A stretch of 64,000 bases of DNA from Comamonas avium (GCF_014836675.1 NZ_JACSQK010000004.1:1-64000); one strand, 5' to 3'. Shown: positions 53,104 through 62,921, numbered from the stretch's first letter. The notes: generated by a model from the letters alone, not told the origin. Program-made: numbers and translations.

Positions 53104-54804
53104 TCAAGCCCAATCGGCAGGCACGGCGCTCACACTCAATGGGTCACGTGGCAATACACGGTGCAGCAGCACCAGCTGCGCCCAGCGCATGCGCTGCAAA
53201 CATTGGGTGTGTGATGCCTCCCACGCCATGGCAATCGCGGTAAAGCAGTGGTAGAGGGCCGAGGCTGCCGCGCGTGCCAGGTGTTCGCCTTGTGCGCCAG
53301 CATCGGTGGCGCTTTGCACCAATGCGCAGGCACGCTCCATGGCTTGCTCTAGCTCGGCCTTGAATGCGGGTGCTGCCTGGGTTTGCGCCAGCAGCTGCGC
53401 CGCATGGGCTTGAAGCACAGGCAAAGAGCCTTCACGGCGTGTGGCCCGCAAGACATCCAGCGCCACAATGTTGCTGGTGCCTTCCCAGATGCTGCCCAAA
53501 TGCGCATCGCGCACCAGCCGAGGGTCGCTCCACTCTTCGATATAGCCACAGCCACCGCGCACTTCCATGGCATCGCCCGTGACCATGCGGGCATCGCGAC
53601 AGGCGCGGAACTTGATCATGGGCGTCAGGATGCGCAGCAAGGCATAGCCGCCCTCTTCGCCCGCGTCAGAGCGCTGCAGCGCCTGCGCCGTCTGCAGCAC
53701 CATGGTGCGGGCTTGCTCGGCACGAATGCGCAGCTTGTCCAGCTGGCGCTGCATCAATGGGATGTCCTGCAGGGCTTTACCAAAAGCATGGCGCTCCTGG
53801 GCAATGAATTCCGCTTCCGCCACCGCGCGTCGCATCAAGCCGGCAGCGCGCACACCATTGGACAGGCGTGAGTTGTTGACCATATCGGCCATTTGCACAA
53901 AGCCGCGCCCTTGCTCCCCCACCAGATAGGCGACTGCGCCTTCCATGCGAATCTCGCCACTGGCCATGGAGCGTGTGCCCAGCTTTTCTTTCAGGCGGAC
54001 GATGTGGTAGTGGTTGGTGCTGCCATCGTCCAGCTGGCGCGGCAGCAAGAACAAAGAGATGCCTTTCATGCCTGCAGGTGCGCCTTCTACCCGTGCCAGC
54101 ACCATGGCGAAAGCGGCATCCGGGTTGGAGCAAAACCACTTATCCCCTGTCAGGCTCCAGCTGCCATCTGCATTGGGCTGCGCCAGGGTCTGGGTGTTGG
54201 AAATATCAGAGCCCGCAGCCTGTTCGGTCATGAACATGGCCCCTTGTGCCATGTCTTCAAAATCTGTGGCCGTCAGCTGACTCCAGTATTTCTCCACCAG
54301 CTCTGGCGTGCCAAATTTGCGCAAGGTGCGGGTCAGTGAATCCGTCATCGACAGCGGGCAGCACAGACCAAACTCTGCCTGCACAAACAGATAGGTCAGC
54401 GCGTACTTGGCCAGGGGTGGCAACTTGCCCTCCCAGCCCAGAGCGCCGCTGCGGTGCGACATGGTGGCCAGCGCAAACTCACCATAGGCCACGCGTTCCA
54501 TCTCGACATACGCCGGGTGCTTGTGAATGCGCTGTGCATCCTGGCCAGTGCGGCTTCGGTGCTCCAGGGTGGGCGGGTTTTTATCGGCGATCAGCGCCAG
54601 CTCATCGAGCCGGCCACCAGCCAGGTGCCCCATGCGCTGCAGATAGGGTTGCAGGTGGGCATGCACCTGCTCGGGCAGATACAGCCTGAGCAAGGGCTCC
54701 AACTGCAAGTCTGTGCTGTACAGGTTGCTGCCGTGTCGATCCGGCACGGGGTGGTCCGCAGCAGCAGCGGTGCGTTGAACGTCCATCGGTGGGCGCATAT
54801 TCAT
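53104..54804 (-). CDS. AidB-like acyl-CoA dehydrogenase
   Basis: A 566-residue flavoprotein of the acyl-CoA dehydrogenase superfamily. The N-terminal GSNLYSTDLQLEPLLRLYLP and the later KNPPTLEHRSRTGQDAQRIHKHPAY match the AidB branch (an extended N-terminal domain). FAD-binding parts include GAMFMTEQAAGSDISNTQT, GDKWFCSNPDAAFA and VRGGCGYIEEWSDPRLVRDA. E. coli AidB binds DNA and responds to alkylation, but the branch also holds catabolic enzymes. The start 54804 follows GGAG; 54807 and 54798 are neighbours. It diverges from a LysR gene. Confidence 0.87.
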   Translation of the reverse strand: MNMRPPMDVQRTAAAADHPVPDRHGSNLYSTDLQLEPLLRLYLPEQVHAHLQPYLQRMGHLAGGRLDELALIADKNPPTLEHRSRTGQDAQRIHKHPAYVEMERVAYGEFALATMSHRSGALGWEGKLPPLAKYALTYLFVQAEFGLCCPLSMTDSLTRTLRKFGTPELVEKYWSQLTATDFEDMAQGAMFMTEQAAGSDISNTQTLAQPNADGSWSLTGDKWFCSNPDAAFAMVLARVEGAPAGMKGISLFLLPRQLDDGSTNHYHIVRLKEKLGTRSMASGEIRMEGAVAYLVGEQGRGFVQMADMVNNSRLSNGVRAAGLMRRAVAEAEFIAQERHAFGKALQDIPLMQRQLDKLRIRAEQARTMVLQTAQALQRSDAGEEGGYALLRILTPMIKFRACRDARMVTGDAMEVRGGCGYIEEWSDPRLVRDAHLGSIWEGTSNIVALDVLRATRREGSLPVLQAHAAQLLAQTQAAPAFKAELEQAMERACALVQSATDAGAQGEHLARAAASALYHCFTAIAMAWEASHTQCLQRMRWAQLVLLHRVLPRDPLSVSAVPADWA

Positions 54805-54866
54805 CATCACTCCATCTAGGCTTGCTTGCCTGGTTATGACATGCGTCAAATGATGCAAAGAGAACC

Positions 54867-54919
54867 TATTCGAGTCGAATATTATTGATGTATAGATCAA
54901 TATCTAAATCGAATAGATA
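54867..54919. promoter_or_regulatory. Three consecutive dyads in the LysR divergent promoter
   Basis: Between the divergent acyl-CoA dehydrogenase and LysR genes three inverted repeats stand in series: TATTCGA-G-TCGAATA (54867-54881), TATTGAT-N6-ATCAATA (54883-54902) and TATCTA-N7-TAGATA (54901-54919). LysR regulators usually bind T-N11-A dyads near their own divergent promoters, so these are probable binding sites. They lie 26-78 bp ahead of the LysR ATG. Confidence 0.65.
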
Positions 54920-54944
54920 CCTCTTTGCCACACAAGGACCGTCG

Positions 54945-55874
54945 ATGGAATTTCGCCTGCTGCAGTATTTCGTAGTGCTCGCTGAAGAGCTGCACTTCAG
55001 CCGCGCTGCACAGCGCCTGCATATCTCCCAGCCCCCGCTGAGTGTGGCCATCAAGCAGCTGGAGGGGCAGCTCAGCGCCCAGCTGTTCGAACGCAGCAGC
55101 AAGGAAGTGAGGCTGACTGCTGCAGGCCAGCATTTACTGGTACAGGCCCGCGACATTCTGGACCGCAGCCGACGCGCTGCGCTGGACACGCGTGCCGTAG
55201 CGCAAGGCATGGCCGGCTGTCTGCGGCTGGGCTTTGTAGGCTCCAGCATGTACCGCGGCTTGCCAGAAGCCCTGGCACAGCTGCAAGCCCAGCACCCACA
55301 GGTGCGCGTGGATCTGCACGAGCTCAACAGTGCAGCCCAGGTCACCGCCTTGCAGCAGGGAAAAATAGATTTGGGCTTGATGCATACCCTGGCTGCACCT
55401 GCCGGCCTGCACACACAGATGTTGCTGCGCGAGCCATTCATGGCGTGCCTGCCCGCACAGCACCCTCTGGCAACGCAAGCACGACTGAGCGTATCCAGCC
55501 TGGCCAAAGAGCGGTTGGTGCTGTTTTCTGGCGCAGTCTCGCCCGAGTACTTTCGCAGCATTCACAGCCTGTGCCTGCGCGCAGGCTTTGACCCGGAGCT
55601 GCGCCATGAAGTGCACCACTGGCTGTCCGTGCTGTCTTTGGTGAGCAACAGGCAAGGCGTCTCTATCGTGCCGGCCTGCTTGCAGCGCGCAGGCATACCG
55701 GGCCTGGTATTTCGCCCCCTGCGCGACAACACAGTACATTCAGAAATGCAGGCCATGTGGCGCTCGGGGCTCGAGCATCCACTGGTAACGGCGCTGCTCG
55801 AACATCTCAAACACCAAATTGAACAGTCTGCAACTCGCACGCAAGCAGACGCCCCGGCTGCACGCATCCCATGA
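54945..55874 (+). CDS. LysR-family transcriptional regulator
   Basis: A 309-residue regulator. The winged helix-turn-helix occupies residues 1-60 (FRLLQYFVVLAEELHFSRAA, RLHISQPPLSVAIKQLE), followed by a periplasmic-binding-protein-like effector domain (about 90-300). The 54945 start (MEFRLLQYFVVLAEEL) is the usual N terminus for this family. It lies divergent from the AidB-like/Bug/CoA-transferase set and probably controls it, with the dyads between as candidate operators. The inducer is unknown. Confidence 0.92.
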   Translation: MEFRLLQYFVVLAEELHFSRAAQRLHISQPPLSVAIKQLEGQLSAQLFERSSKEVRLTAAGQHLLVQARDILDRSRRAALDTRAVAQGMAGCLRLGFVGSSMYRGLPEALAQLQAQHPQVRVDLHELNSAAQVTALQQGKIDLGLMHTLAAPAGLHTQMLLREPFMACLPAQHPLATQARLSVSSLAKERLVLFSGAVSPEYFRSIHSLCLRAGFDPELRHEVHHWLSVLSLVSNRQGVSIVPACLQRAGIPGLVFRPLRDNTVHSEMQAMWRSGLEHPLVTALLEHLKHQIEQSATRTQADAPAARIP

Positions 55875-55944
55875 TGCGCGCAGCCAGTAGCGCTACATAC
55901 TCTTGTGTGCCGCACACGCAATGCACCTCTCCAACGCAACTGCC

Positions 55945-57423
55945 ATGTCTGAAGCCATCTTGTCTGCCTCTGCATACCGCTACCAATCTCTGGCTGCCGA
56001 AATCGAAGAGCGCATTCACGCCGGAGTGCTGTTGCCTGGCGATAAGCTGCCTTCGGTGCGCAACTGCTGCACGGCACGCAATGTCAGCCCATCGACGGTG
56101 TTTCAGGCCTACTACCTGCTAGAAGCGCGGGGGCTGATTCGCGCCCGCGAGCGATCGGGCTACTACGTCGCCCATGGCGCACACCAGGCACCGCCCGAGC
56201 CAGAAATTGGCCTGCACACTTCGCCCAGCTCCCTGACAGTGGATGTCACCGAGCGTGTATTTGCTTTGTTGCAAGCCAGCTTTCAGCCCGGAACCGTGGC
56301 TTTCGGCAGCGCTTTTCCGGCCGCTCAGCACTTTCCGCTAGCCAAGCTGGCGCGTGCCATGGCCCACAATGCCCGTCATTTTGTGGCGCACACCATGCTC
56401 GATGATCTGAGCACCGGGCACAGCGGGCTGCGCCGGCATATTGCGCGCCGCTACCTGGCCGATGGCCTGCCGCTGCATGCCGACGATCTGGTCATCACCA
56501 ACGGTGCTCTGGAGGCGCTGAACCTTTGTCTCTCCACGGTGACACGCCCCGGCGGCACCGTAGTGGTTGAATCGCCCAGCTTCTATGGCGCACTGCAAGC
56601 GCTGGAGCGCCTGGGCCTGAACGTGATTGAAGTGCCTACCCATCCACGCGATGGCATCGATCTGCAAGCACTGCAAGCCGCCATCACGCAGCACCAGCCG
56701 CAGGCGATCTGGCTGATGCCCAACTTTCACAACCCGCTGGGTTGCCTGATGCCAGAGGCGAACAAGCGCCAGCTGGTCGATCTCATTACCTGCCACCGCA
56801 TCCCGCTGATTGAAGACGACGTGTATGGCGAGCTGTACTTTACCGCTCGCCGGCCACTGCCCGCCAAGGCCTATGACCGCGAAGGCTGGGTGCTGCACTG
56901 CAGCTCATTTTCAAAATGTCTGGCACCGGGCTGGCGCATTGGTTGGGTGGCCGCGGGCCGTTTTTCGCAGGCTGTGGCTCGGCAAAAACTTACCACCTCT
57001 ATCAGCACCAATGCACCCAGCCAGGCTGCCTTGGCACAGTACCTTGAAGGAGTGGGCTACGACAAGCACCTGCGCCAGCTGCGCCACACGCTGGCCACAC
57101 AGCGCGACTGCATGACGCAAGCCATTGCACAGCACTTTCCGGCAGGTACCCGCGCAACGCGCCCAGAAGGTGGCTACTTTATGTGGGTGGAGCTGCCCGA
57201 AGGCTGCGATGCGCTGGCGTTGCACCAGCGGGCTTTGGCGGCGGGCATCAGCGTGGCACCAGGGCCGGTGTTCTCGGCCTCGCGCGCATTTGGCCGCTGC
57301 CTGCGGCTGAACTATGGCCTGCTGTGGGACGCACGCACCGAGCAAGCGCTGCAAATGCTAGGCCAGTGGTGCTGCGAAATGACCCGTACAGGCGCACAGG
57401 GCATCGCGCCCTGTGGCTCCTGA
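55945..57423 (+). CDS. MocR-family (GntR + aminotransferase) regulator
   Basis: A 492-residue protein that joins an N-terminal GntR winged helix (about residues 10-78; LPSVRNCCTARNVSPSTVFQAYYLLEARG in short form SPSTVFQAYYLLEARG) to a fold-type I aminotransferase domain (about 105-485). The PLP lysine is in SFSKCLAPGWRIGW, and NFHNPLGCLM and DDVYGEL are family motifs. MocR proteins act as PLP- or amino-acid-responsive regulators of nearby or distant genes. Candidate starts are 55945, 55921 and a TTG at 55903, none with a good ribosome site. It converges on ccoG. Confidence 0.88.
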   Translation: MSEAILSASAYRYQSLAAEIEERIHAGVLLPGDKLPSVRNCCTARNVSPSTVFQAYYLLEARGLIRARERSGYYVAHGAHQAPPEPEIGLHTSPSSLTVDVTERVFALLQASFQPGTVAFGSAFPAAQHFPLAKLARAMAHNARHFVAHTMLDDLSTGHSGLRRHIARRYLADGLPLHADDLVITNGALEALNLCLSTVTRPGGTVVVESPSFYGALQALERLGLNVIEVPTHPRDGIDLQALQAAITQHQPQAIWLMPNFHNPLGCLMPEANKRQLVDLITCHRIPLIEDDVYGELYFTARRPLPAKAYDREGWVLHCSSFSKCLAPGWRIGWVAAGRFSQAVARQKLTTSISTNAPSQAALAQYLEGVGYDKHLRQLRHTLATQRDCMTQAIAQHFPAGTRATRPEGGYFMWVELPEGCDALALHQRALAAGISVAPGPVFSASRAFGRCLRLNYGLLWDARTEQALQMLGQWCCEMTRTGAQGIAPCGS

Positions 57424-57426
57424 GCT

Positions 57427-58878
57427 TTACCGAGGCATCAAGAACGTGGTTTTGGCCAGTACCTGAATGCGCGCATCCGACTCGGCCTGCACTTCGATAA
57501 AGACCGTGTGTGAACCGGGTGAAGCCGCCCCATACGGCACCTGCAAACGCACAACCACCCAGCGGTCTTGCGCGCTGGCCAGCTGCACATGCGTTTCAGA
57601 TGCCACCCGAATGCCGTCAATCCCCGAAGCGCTGAGCACATAGGTTTGCTCCATTTCCGTGGCATTGCCAATTTGCACCCGGTAAATGTTTTCAATCTGC
57701 CCACCGGCCACGATGCGTGAAAGCGTCCCTCGGTCACGCACCACGTCCACCTTCAGGGGCACGCGCACATACAGACTGGCCACCATGGCCACGGTAATAG
57801 CGATCAAGCCCGCTCCATACAGCAGCACGCGAGGGCGGAACACACGGCGCAATATCTGCGACTGGCTCCAGCGCTGGGCTATTCCGTTTTCCGTGGTCAG
57901 ACGAATCAGCCCCCGTGGATAGTGCACCTTGTCCATCACGCTGTTGCACGCGTCAATACACAGGCCACAGCCAATGCACTCGTACTGCAGGCCATTGCGA
58001 ATATCAATGCCCACCGGACACACCTGCACACACAGCTTGCAATCAATACAGTCCCCCAGCCCCTGGGCCTTGTAATCTGCATCTTTATGGCGTGGCCCAC
58101 TATTTTCACCACGCGCCGCGTCGTAAGTCACCACCAGCGTGTCTTTGTCAAACATGGCACTTTGAAAACGTGCATACGGACACATGTACTTGCACACTTG
58201 CTCGCGCAAAAAGCCTGCATTGCCGTAGGTGGCCAGTGCGTAGAACAAAATCCAGAAAATTTGCCATGCGCCTTGCAACGCCATCACCTGAACGGCCAGC
58301 TCCCGAATCGGCACAAAGTAGCCAACAAAGGTAAAGCCTGTCCACAGTGACACCAGCACCCAAAGCAATTGTTTGCCGCCACGTCTGGCAACTTTCTCCA
58401 GCGACCAGCCACTGCCGTCCAGGCGCAGCCGTGCGCTGCGGTCACCCTCTAGGCGCTGCTCAATCCACATGAAAATTTCGGTGTACACCGACTGCGGGCA
58501 GCTAAAGCCACACCACAAACGCCCGGCCACCGCAGTGAACAGGAACAGCGCAAGGGCACTGATGATCAGCAGCGCCGTCAGGTAGATAAAGTCTTGCGGG
58601 TACAGCAGCCAGCCAAAGATGTAAAAACGCCGCTGCTCCAAGTCAAACAGCAGCGCCTGGCGGCCATGCACCTGCAGCCAGGGCGTGACGTAAAAGAACA
58701 GCTGGGTGATCCACACCAGCGCCCAGCGCCAGTTGGCAAATACGCCTTGAATGGAGCGAGGCTGAATTTTTTTACGGGCCTCGTAAAACGGCGTACCCAC
58801 AGGTTCAGCATGGATTGGAATGGTTTTGCGCGACGACTGAGGTGCGCTGTCGGGGGCTTTGTTTTTTTCGGTGGTCAT
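57427..58878 (-). CDS. ccoG: Cytochrome c oxidase accessory protein CcoG
   Basis: A 483-residue membrane iron-sulfur protein (FixG/RdxA family) that helps deliver copper to cbb3 oxidase by cupric reduction. It has about five membrane segments and two 4Fe-4S clusters in CIDCKLCVQVCPVGIDIR and CIGCGLCIDACN; GRLWCGFSCPQSVYTEIF is another conserved signature. A C-terminal Ig-like domain starts near residue 365. The ccoNOQP oxidase genes and copper exporter ccoI are not adjacent, so the gene is detached here. The stop is 4 bp from the MocR stop in convergent orientation. Confidence 0.93.
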   Translation of the reverse strand: MTTEKNKAPDSAPQSSRKTIPIHAEPVGTPFYEARKKIQPRSIQGVFANWRWALVWITQLFFYVTPWLQVHGRQALLFDLEQRRFYIFGWLLYPQDFIYLTALLIISALALFLFTAVAGRLWCGFSCPQSVYTEIFMWIEQRLEGDRSARLRLDGSGWSLEKVARRGGKQLLWVLVSLWTGFTFVGYFVPIRELAVQVMALQGAWQIFWILFYALATYGNAGFLREQVCKYMCPYARFQSAMFDKDTLVVTYDAARGENSGPRHKDADYKAQGLGDCIDCKLCVQVCPVGIDIRNGLQYECIGCGLCIDACNSVMDKVHYPRGLIRLTTENGIAQRWSQSQILRRVFRPRVLLYGAGLIAITVAMVASLYVRVPLKVDVVRDRGTLSRIVAGGQIENIYRVQIGNATEMEQTYVLSASGIDGIRVASETHVQLASAQDRWVVVRLQVPYGAASPGSHTVFIEVQAESDARIQVLAKTTFLMPR

Positions 58879-59244
58879 GGGCTGTGGTCCGTTGCGCTAC
58901 TGCCCGCCCACGCGGGCTCGGGCTCGCGTTCCATGGGGCAATTTGCAACAACGACTGTGCGTGAGTTGGCAACTTGCGCCAAGGAGCAGATGGCGCACAA
59001 AAGACCATATCAGATGACGAAACTGCACTTTCGATGGGATCAGTTGATTTAAAACAATAGCTGTTAACGCTCTGTTTTCATTGCTTTGATAATCAAATCT
59101 ATTTAAGGTGACGAGATAGCAAGCGCTTACAGCTATTGTTTTTCTGAGCACACAGAGGATCCCGACCGACGGCACTTCATTTCGACGCCCGACAGCCGAA
59201 AACGATGCAAGCCTCACTCCCTCTGACTGGCAAGAAAGCACCCC
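58879..59244. other. Divergent intergenic region between ccoG and the DUF5610 gene
   Basis: These 366 bp carry promoters in both directions and repeat copy 8 (59049-59144). I checked for an FNR box (TTGAT-N4-ATCAA) because ccoG is often oxygen-regulated; the nearest dyad, TTTGAT-A-ATCAAA, has the wrong spacing and is part of the repeat. Confidence 0.5.
59049..59144. repeat. Dispersed nested-palindrome repeat, copy 8
   Basis: The outer arms AAAACAATAGCTGTTAACGC and AGCGCTTACAGCTATTGTTTTT are well paired; the inner palindrome is TTTGATAATCAAA. Like copy 2 it lies between divergent genes, so it is unlikely to work as a simple terminator. Confidence 0.8.
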
Positions 59245-59838
59245 ATGATTTCTGCACCGCAAGCCGCTAACGCACCTGTTGCCGCTGACCCTGCCTACAC
59301 AGGCACCAAGTCATCGCAGGCACTGGAGGAAGCACAAAAAACCGCAGCTGCCAGCAGCCAGGGGCAGAAAAACTTGCGCAATTCGCGAATTTTGCAAGCC
59401 TCACTGCAAGTGAGCATCCAAGCTGGCAACGACAGTCTGGCTTTGCTGTATCGCACCGCAGTGGATGAAATCAACAACGTACTGGCCCCCGAGCTGGGGC
59501 CCAATGCCATCCAGAACGCCATGTCGCAAGACAACAGTGCGCAGGCTACTGCCGGGCGCATCGTTGGTCTGTCTACCGCCATGTTCAATGCCTACGCTGC
59601 GCGCTACCCAGGCAAAGACATGGAAGTGGTCGCGCAAGATTTTGTGAATGTGGTGCGCGGCGGCTTTGAGCAAGGCTACAAAGAGGCAGAAGATATATTG
59701 AACTCTCTGGGGGTACTGAGCGCAGGCAGCCCCGTGGCCGAAGGCATCAGTCAAACCTTTGCGCTGGTGCAAAAAGGGTATGACGACTGGCTGGCCAGCA
59801 AGCTGGCATCACTGCGCAATGATGCGGCACAAGCCTGA
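59245..59838 (+). CDS. DUF5610-domain protein
   Basis: A 197-residue protein matching the DUF5610 pattern in its C-terminal two thirds: MEVVAQDFVNVVRGGFEQGYKEAEDIL, then GISQTFALVQKGYDDWL (short form FVNVVRGGFEQGYKEAEDIL). The N terminus (residues 1-50) is Ala/Gln/Ser-rich and probably disordered. No signal peptide or membrane segment is present. Function unknown. It sits between ccoG and acnA with no cotranscribed partner. Confidence 0.78.
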   Translation: MISAPQAANAPVAADPAYTGTKSSQALEEAQKTAAASSQGQKNLRNSRILQASLQVSIQAGNDSLALLYRTAVDEINNVLAPELGPNAIQNAMSQDNSAQATAGRIVGLSTAMFNAYAARYPGKDMEVVAQDFVNVVRGGFEQGYKEAEDILNSLGVLSAGSPVAEGISQTFALVQKGYDDWLASKLASLRNDAAQA

Positions 59839-59917
59839 GCCCGCTCCAGCGCCAATGCCCCCCAAAGACACAACCCGCTTTTTGCCGGTGGGGTCTTTGG
59901 GAAGTGATAGCTCCTGA

Positions 59918-62824
59918 TTATTTGACCAGCAACTGGCGCAGTACATACGGCAAGATGCCGCCGTGCTGGTAGTAATCGACCTCAATCGGGGTATCAATGC
60001 GCAGGGTCACAGTGACCGTGTGCTGGCTGCCATCCGTGCGGGTGATACGCATCTGCGCATCGCTTTGTGGCGTAAGTTCTGGCGACGGAATAATGTCGAT
60101 GACTTCATCACCGGTCAGCCCCAGTGACTGCCAGCTATCGCCCGCCTTGAACTGCAGTGGCAACACCCCCATACCGACCAAATTGGAGCGATGAATCCGT
60201 TCAAAACTGCGTGCCACCACGGCTTTGATACCCAGTAGCTGGGTACCCTTGGCCGCCCAGTCCCGGCTGGAGCCTGTGCCATATTCTTCGCCAGCCAGCA
60301 CCACCGTGGCACGCCCAGCTGCCTGGTATTGCATCGCCGCGTCATAGATGGACATTTTGCTGACCTTGCCAGCATCACTGCGGTGCAGCGTCAAGCCGCC
60401 TTCTTCCTGCGAACCATCGGGCTGCGGTGGAATCATCAGGTTCTTGATACGCACATTGGCAAAAGTGCCACGCATCATCACCTCGTGGTTACCACGCCGC
60501 GAACCATAGCTGTTGAAGTCGGCTTTTTGTACGCCATGCGCCAGCAGCCACTGCCCGGCAGGTGAAGATTCCTTGATCGCACCTGCCGGAGAAATATGGT
60601 CGGTGGTGATGGAGTCTCCAAACAGCGCCATGATGCGAGCCCCCTGCACAGCATGGGTACTGGGGGATTTTTTCGCATCCGTCTGGGGCAGTGCCAGCGT
60701 GAAGTTGTGAAAAAACGGCGGCTCAGCAATATAGGTGCTCGTGGGCCATGTGTAGGTGGCCCCTGCCACACCTTTGATTTTTTCCCACAGCTTCCCCGGC
60801 TCGGTTTTGACTTTCTCGTAATTGGCGCGAAAGGCTTTGCCGTTCATGGCGAACTTCATCAGGGCTTGAATTTCTTCGCTGCTCGGCCAGATATCACCCA
60901 GGTACACATCTTTGCCACCCTTGCCCTGCCCCACAGGTTCGGTCATCAAATCTTTGAGCACGGTACCTGCAATCGCATAGGCCACAACCAAAGGTGGGCT
61001 GGCCAAGAAATTGGCTTTGATGTTGGGGTGAATCCGCGCTTCAAAATTACGGTTGCCCGAAAGAACTGCCGCGCATACCAGGTTGTTGCGTGCAATGGCC
61101 TCGTTGAGTTCCGGCGTCAGATCGCCTGAGTTACCAATACAGGTGGTGCAGCCGTAGCCCACCAGGGCAAAGCCTAATTTTTCCAGATACGGCAGCAGCC
61201 CTGCTTCTGTCAAATACTCCGTCACCACCCGGGAGCCGGGTGCCAGCGAGGTCTTGATGTGCGGCTGCACCTTCAGCCCTGCTTGGACCGCTTTTTTAGC
61301 CAGCAGGCCAGCCGCCAGCAACACGCTGGGGTTGGAGGTATTGGTGCAACTGGTAATGGCAGCAATCAGTACATCGCCATTGCCAACGCGCAACACCTGC
61401 TCACCCTGCGGCACGTCGCACACGGAAACTGCAGGTGCATGCTTGTGTGAACTTTCAAGCGCAGGGCGGTTACTCACCATCTCCACCACCGAGCGTGAAG
61501 CGCCAGGCTTGGGCCCGGGTGCATCCACCGCCTGCTCGCCTTCTCCACAGCCCACACGGAAACGCTGTGTCAACTGGTCATGCGGCTGGTTAAAACCATT
61601 GTCTGCAGGCCCGGCACTGAACAGCTCGCTGAATTTGTGTGCCACATCCCCAATTTCGATACGGTCTTGCGGACGCTTTGGGCCCGCCAGACTGGGCGCT
61701 ACGGACCCCAGATCCAGCCGCACCACGCGTGAGTAGTCGATATCACCCGCCTTGGGCACGCCAAACAAGCCTTGGGCACGGAAGTACGCCTCAAAGGCCT
61801 CGATCTCCGAGGAAGTGCGGCCTGTTCCGCGGAAGTAATCCAGTGTTTTGTCATCCACGGGAAAGAACCCCATCGTGGCCCCATATTCAGGGGCCATATT
61901 GCCAATGGTGGCGCGATCAGGCAGCGACAGGCTGGCCGTGCCCTCACCGAAGAATTCAACAAACTGCCCCACCACCTTTTCTTTGCGCAGTATTTCCGTC
62001 ACGGTCAGCACCAGGTCGGTAGCCATCACCCCCTCGCGCAAACGCCCTGTCAGCTCAAAGCCCACCACGTCGGGCGTAAGAAAGTAAACAGGCTGCCCCA
62101 GCATGGCCGCTTCCGCTTCGATACCGCCCACCCCCCAGCCCACCACGCCAATGCCATTGATCATGGTGGTGTGGCTGTCAGTGCCGACCAGCGTATCTGG
62201 ATAGTAGAGCGCCCTGCCTTTGCTGTCTTTGCCCGCTTTGGCTTTGTGTACGCCACGCGCAAGATATTCCAGGTTGACCTGGTGAACGATGCCAAAACCT
62301 GGTGGCACCACGCCAAAAGTGTCAAAGGCCTGCATGCCCCACTTCATGAACTGGTAGCGCTCCTGGTTGCGCTGAAATTCCAGCTTCATATTCAGATCCA
62401 GTGCCTGCTTGGTGCCAAAGTAATCCACCATGATGGAGTGATCGACCACCAGATCGACTGGCACCAGTGGCTCAATGGCCTTGGGTTGTTTGCCCAGCGC
62501 TGCAGCCACGCTGCGCATCGCGGCCAAGTCCGCCAGCAAAGGCACTCCCGTGAAATCTTGCAACACCACGCGCGAGACAACAAACGGCACCTCTTCGGTA
62601 CGCGGTGCATCAGGACGCCAATGAGCCAGCTGCTCCACGTGCAAAGGCAGTACCTTCTTGCCATCACAATTGCGCAGCACCGACTCCAGCACAATGCGAA
62701 GCGACACCGGCAGGCGTCCCACATTCGCATACCGCTGGGCCAAGGCTGGCAGCGAGAAGAACCGTCCCTCTGTTCCTGACGCAGTCTGGAACGTCTTTTC
62801 GGTAAAAGCAAAAGCATGTTTCAT
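59918..62824 (-). CDS. acnA: Aconitate hydratase A
   Basis: A 968-residue aconitase of the AcnA/IRP type, which isomerises citrate to isocitrate. The 4Fe-4S cysteines are in [10 protein letters not shown] and [10 protein letters not shown]. Other blocks are [31 protein letters not shown] and [12 protein letters not shown]. It is longer than the 890-residue E. coli AcnA, the excess including a low-complexity segment at about 435-470 ([19 protein letters not shown]). It lies downstream of acnB in the same direction but a terminator intervenes between them. It probably has its own promoter in the 62.8-62.9 kb gap. Confidence 0.95.
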   Translation of the reverse strand: MKHAFAFTEKTFQTASGTEGRFFSLPALAQRYANVGRLPVSLRIVLESVLRNCDGKKVLPLHVEQLAHWRPDAPRTEEVPFVVSRVVLQDFTGVPLLADLAAMRSVAAALGKQPKAIEPLVPVDLVVDHSIMVDYFGTKQALDLNMKLEFQRNQERYQFMKWGMQAFDTFGVVPPGFGIVHQVNLEYLARGVHKAKAGKDSKGRALYYPDTLVGTDSHTTMINGIGVVGWGVGGIEAEAAMLGQPVYFLTPDVVGFELTGRLREGVMATDLVLTVTEILRKEKVVGQFVEFFGEGTASLSLPDRATIGNMAPEYGATMGFFPVDDKTLDYFRGTGRTSSEIEAFEAYFRAQGLFGVPKAGDIDYSRVVRLDLGSVAPSLAGPKRPQDRIEIGDVAHKFSELFSAGPADNGFNQPHDQLTQRFRVGCGEGEQAVDAPGPKPGASRSVVEMVSNRPALESSHKHAPAVSVCDVPQGEQVLRVGNGDVLIAAITSCTNTSNPSVLLAAGLLAKKAVQAGLKVQPHIKTSLAPGSRVVTEYLTEAGLLPYLEKLGFALVGYGCTTCIGNSGDLTPELNEAIARNNLVCAAVLSGNRNFEARIHPNIKANFLASPPLVVAYAIAGTVLKDLMTEPVGQGKGGKDVYLGDIWPSSEEIQALMKFAMNGKAFRANYEKVKTEPGKLWEKIKGVAGATYTWPTSTYIAEPPFFHNFTLALPQTDAKKSPSTHAVQGARIMALFGDSITTDHISPAGAIKESSPAGQWLLAHGVQKADFNSYGSRRGNHEVMMRGTFANVRIKNLMIPPQPDGSQEEGGLTLHRSDAGKVSKMSIYDAAMQYQAAGRATVVLAGEEYGTGSSRDWAAKGTQLLGIKAVVARSFERIHRSNLVGMGVLPLQFKAGDSWQSLGLTGDEVIDIIPSPELTPQSDAQMRITRTDGSQHTVTVTLRIDTPIEVDYYQHGGILPYVLRQLLVK

Positions 62825-62921
62825 CTGGGGATCTCCGACTTAAGAAGAAGCTTGTCGCACCCATTTTGCACCGTCACTTTGCAGACGCCTATCGGACAAG
62901 ACGATCACTTCCTGCACGCCC

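Noticed and set aside
54885-54900. FNR box in the LysR promoter
   Set aside because: TTGAT and ATCAA are separated by six bases instead of four, and the dyad extends one base each way, which fits a LysR site better.
59083-59097. FNR box near ccoG
   Set aside because: The dyad TTTGAT-A-ATCAAA has a one-base spacer where FNR boxes have four, and it is the inner palindrome of repeat copy 8.
59860-59902. Terminator after the DUF5610 gene
   Set aside because: CCCAAAGAC and GTCTTTGGG form a 9 bp stem, but the loop is over 20 bases and no T run follows on either strand.
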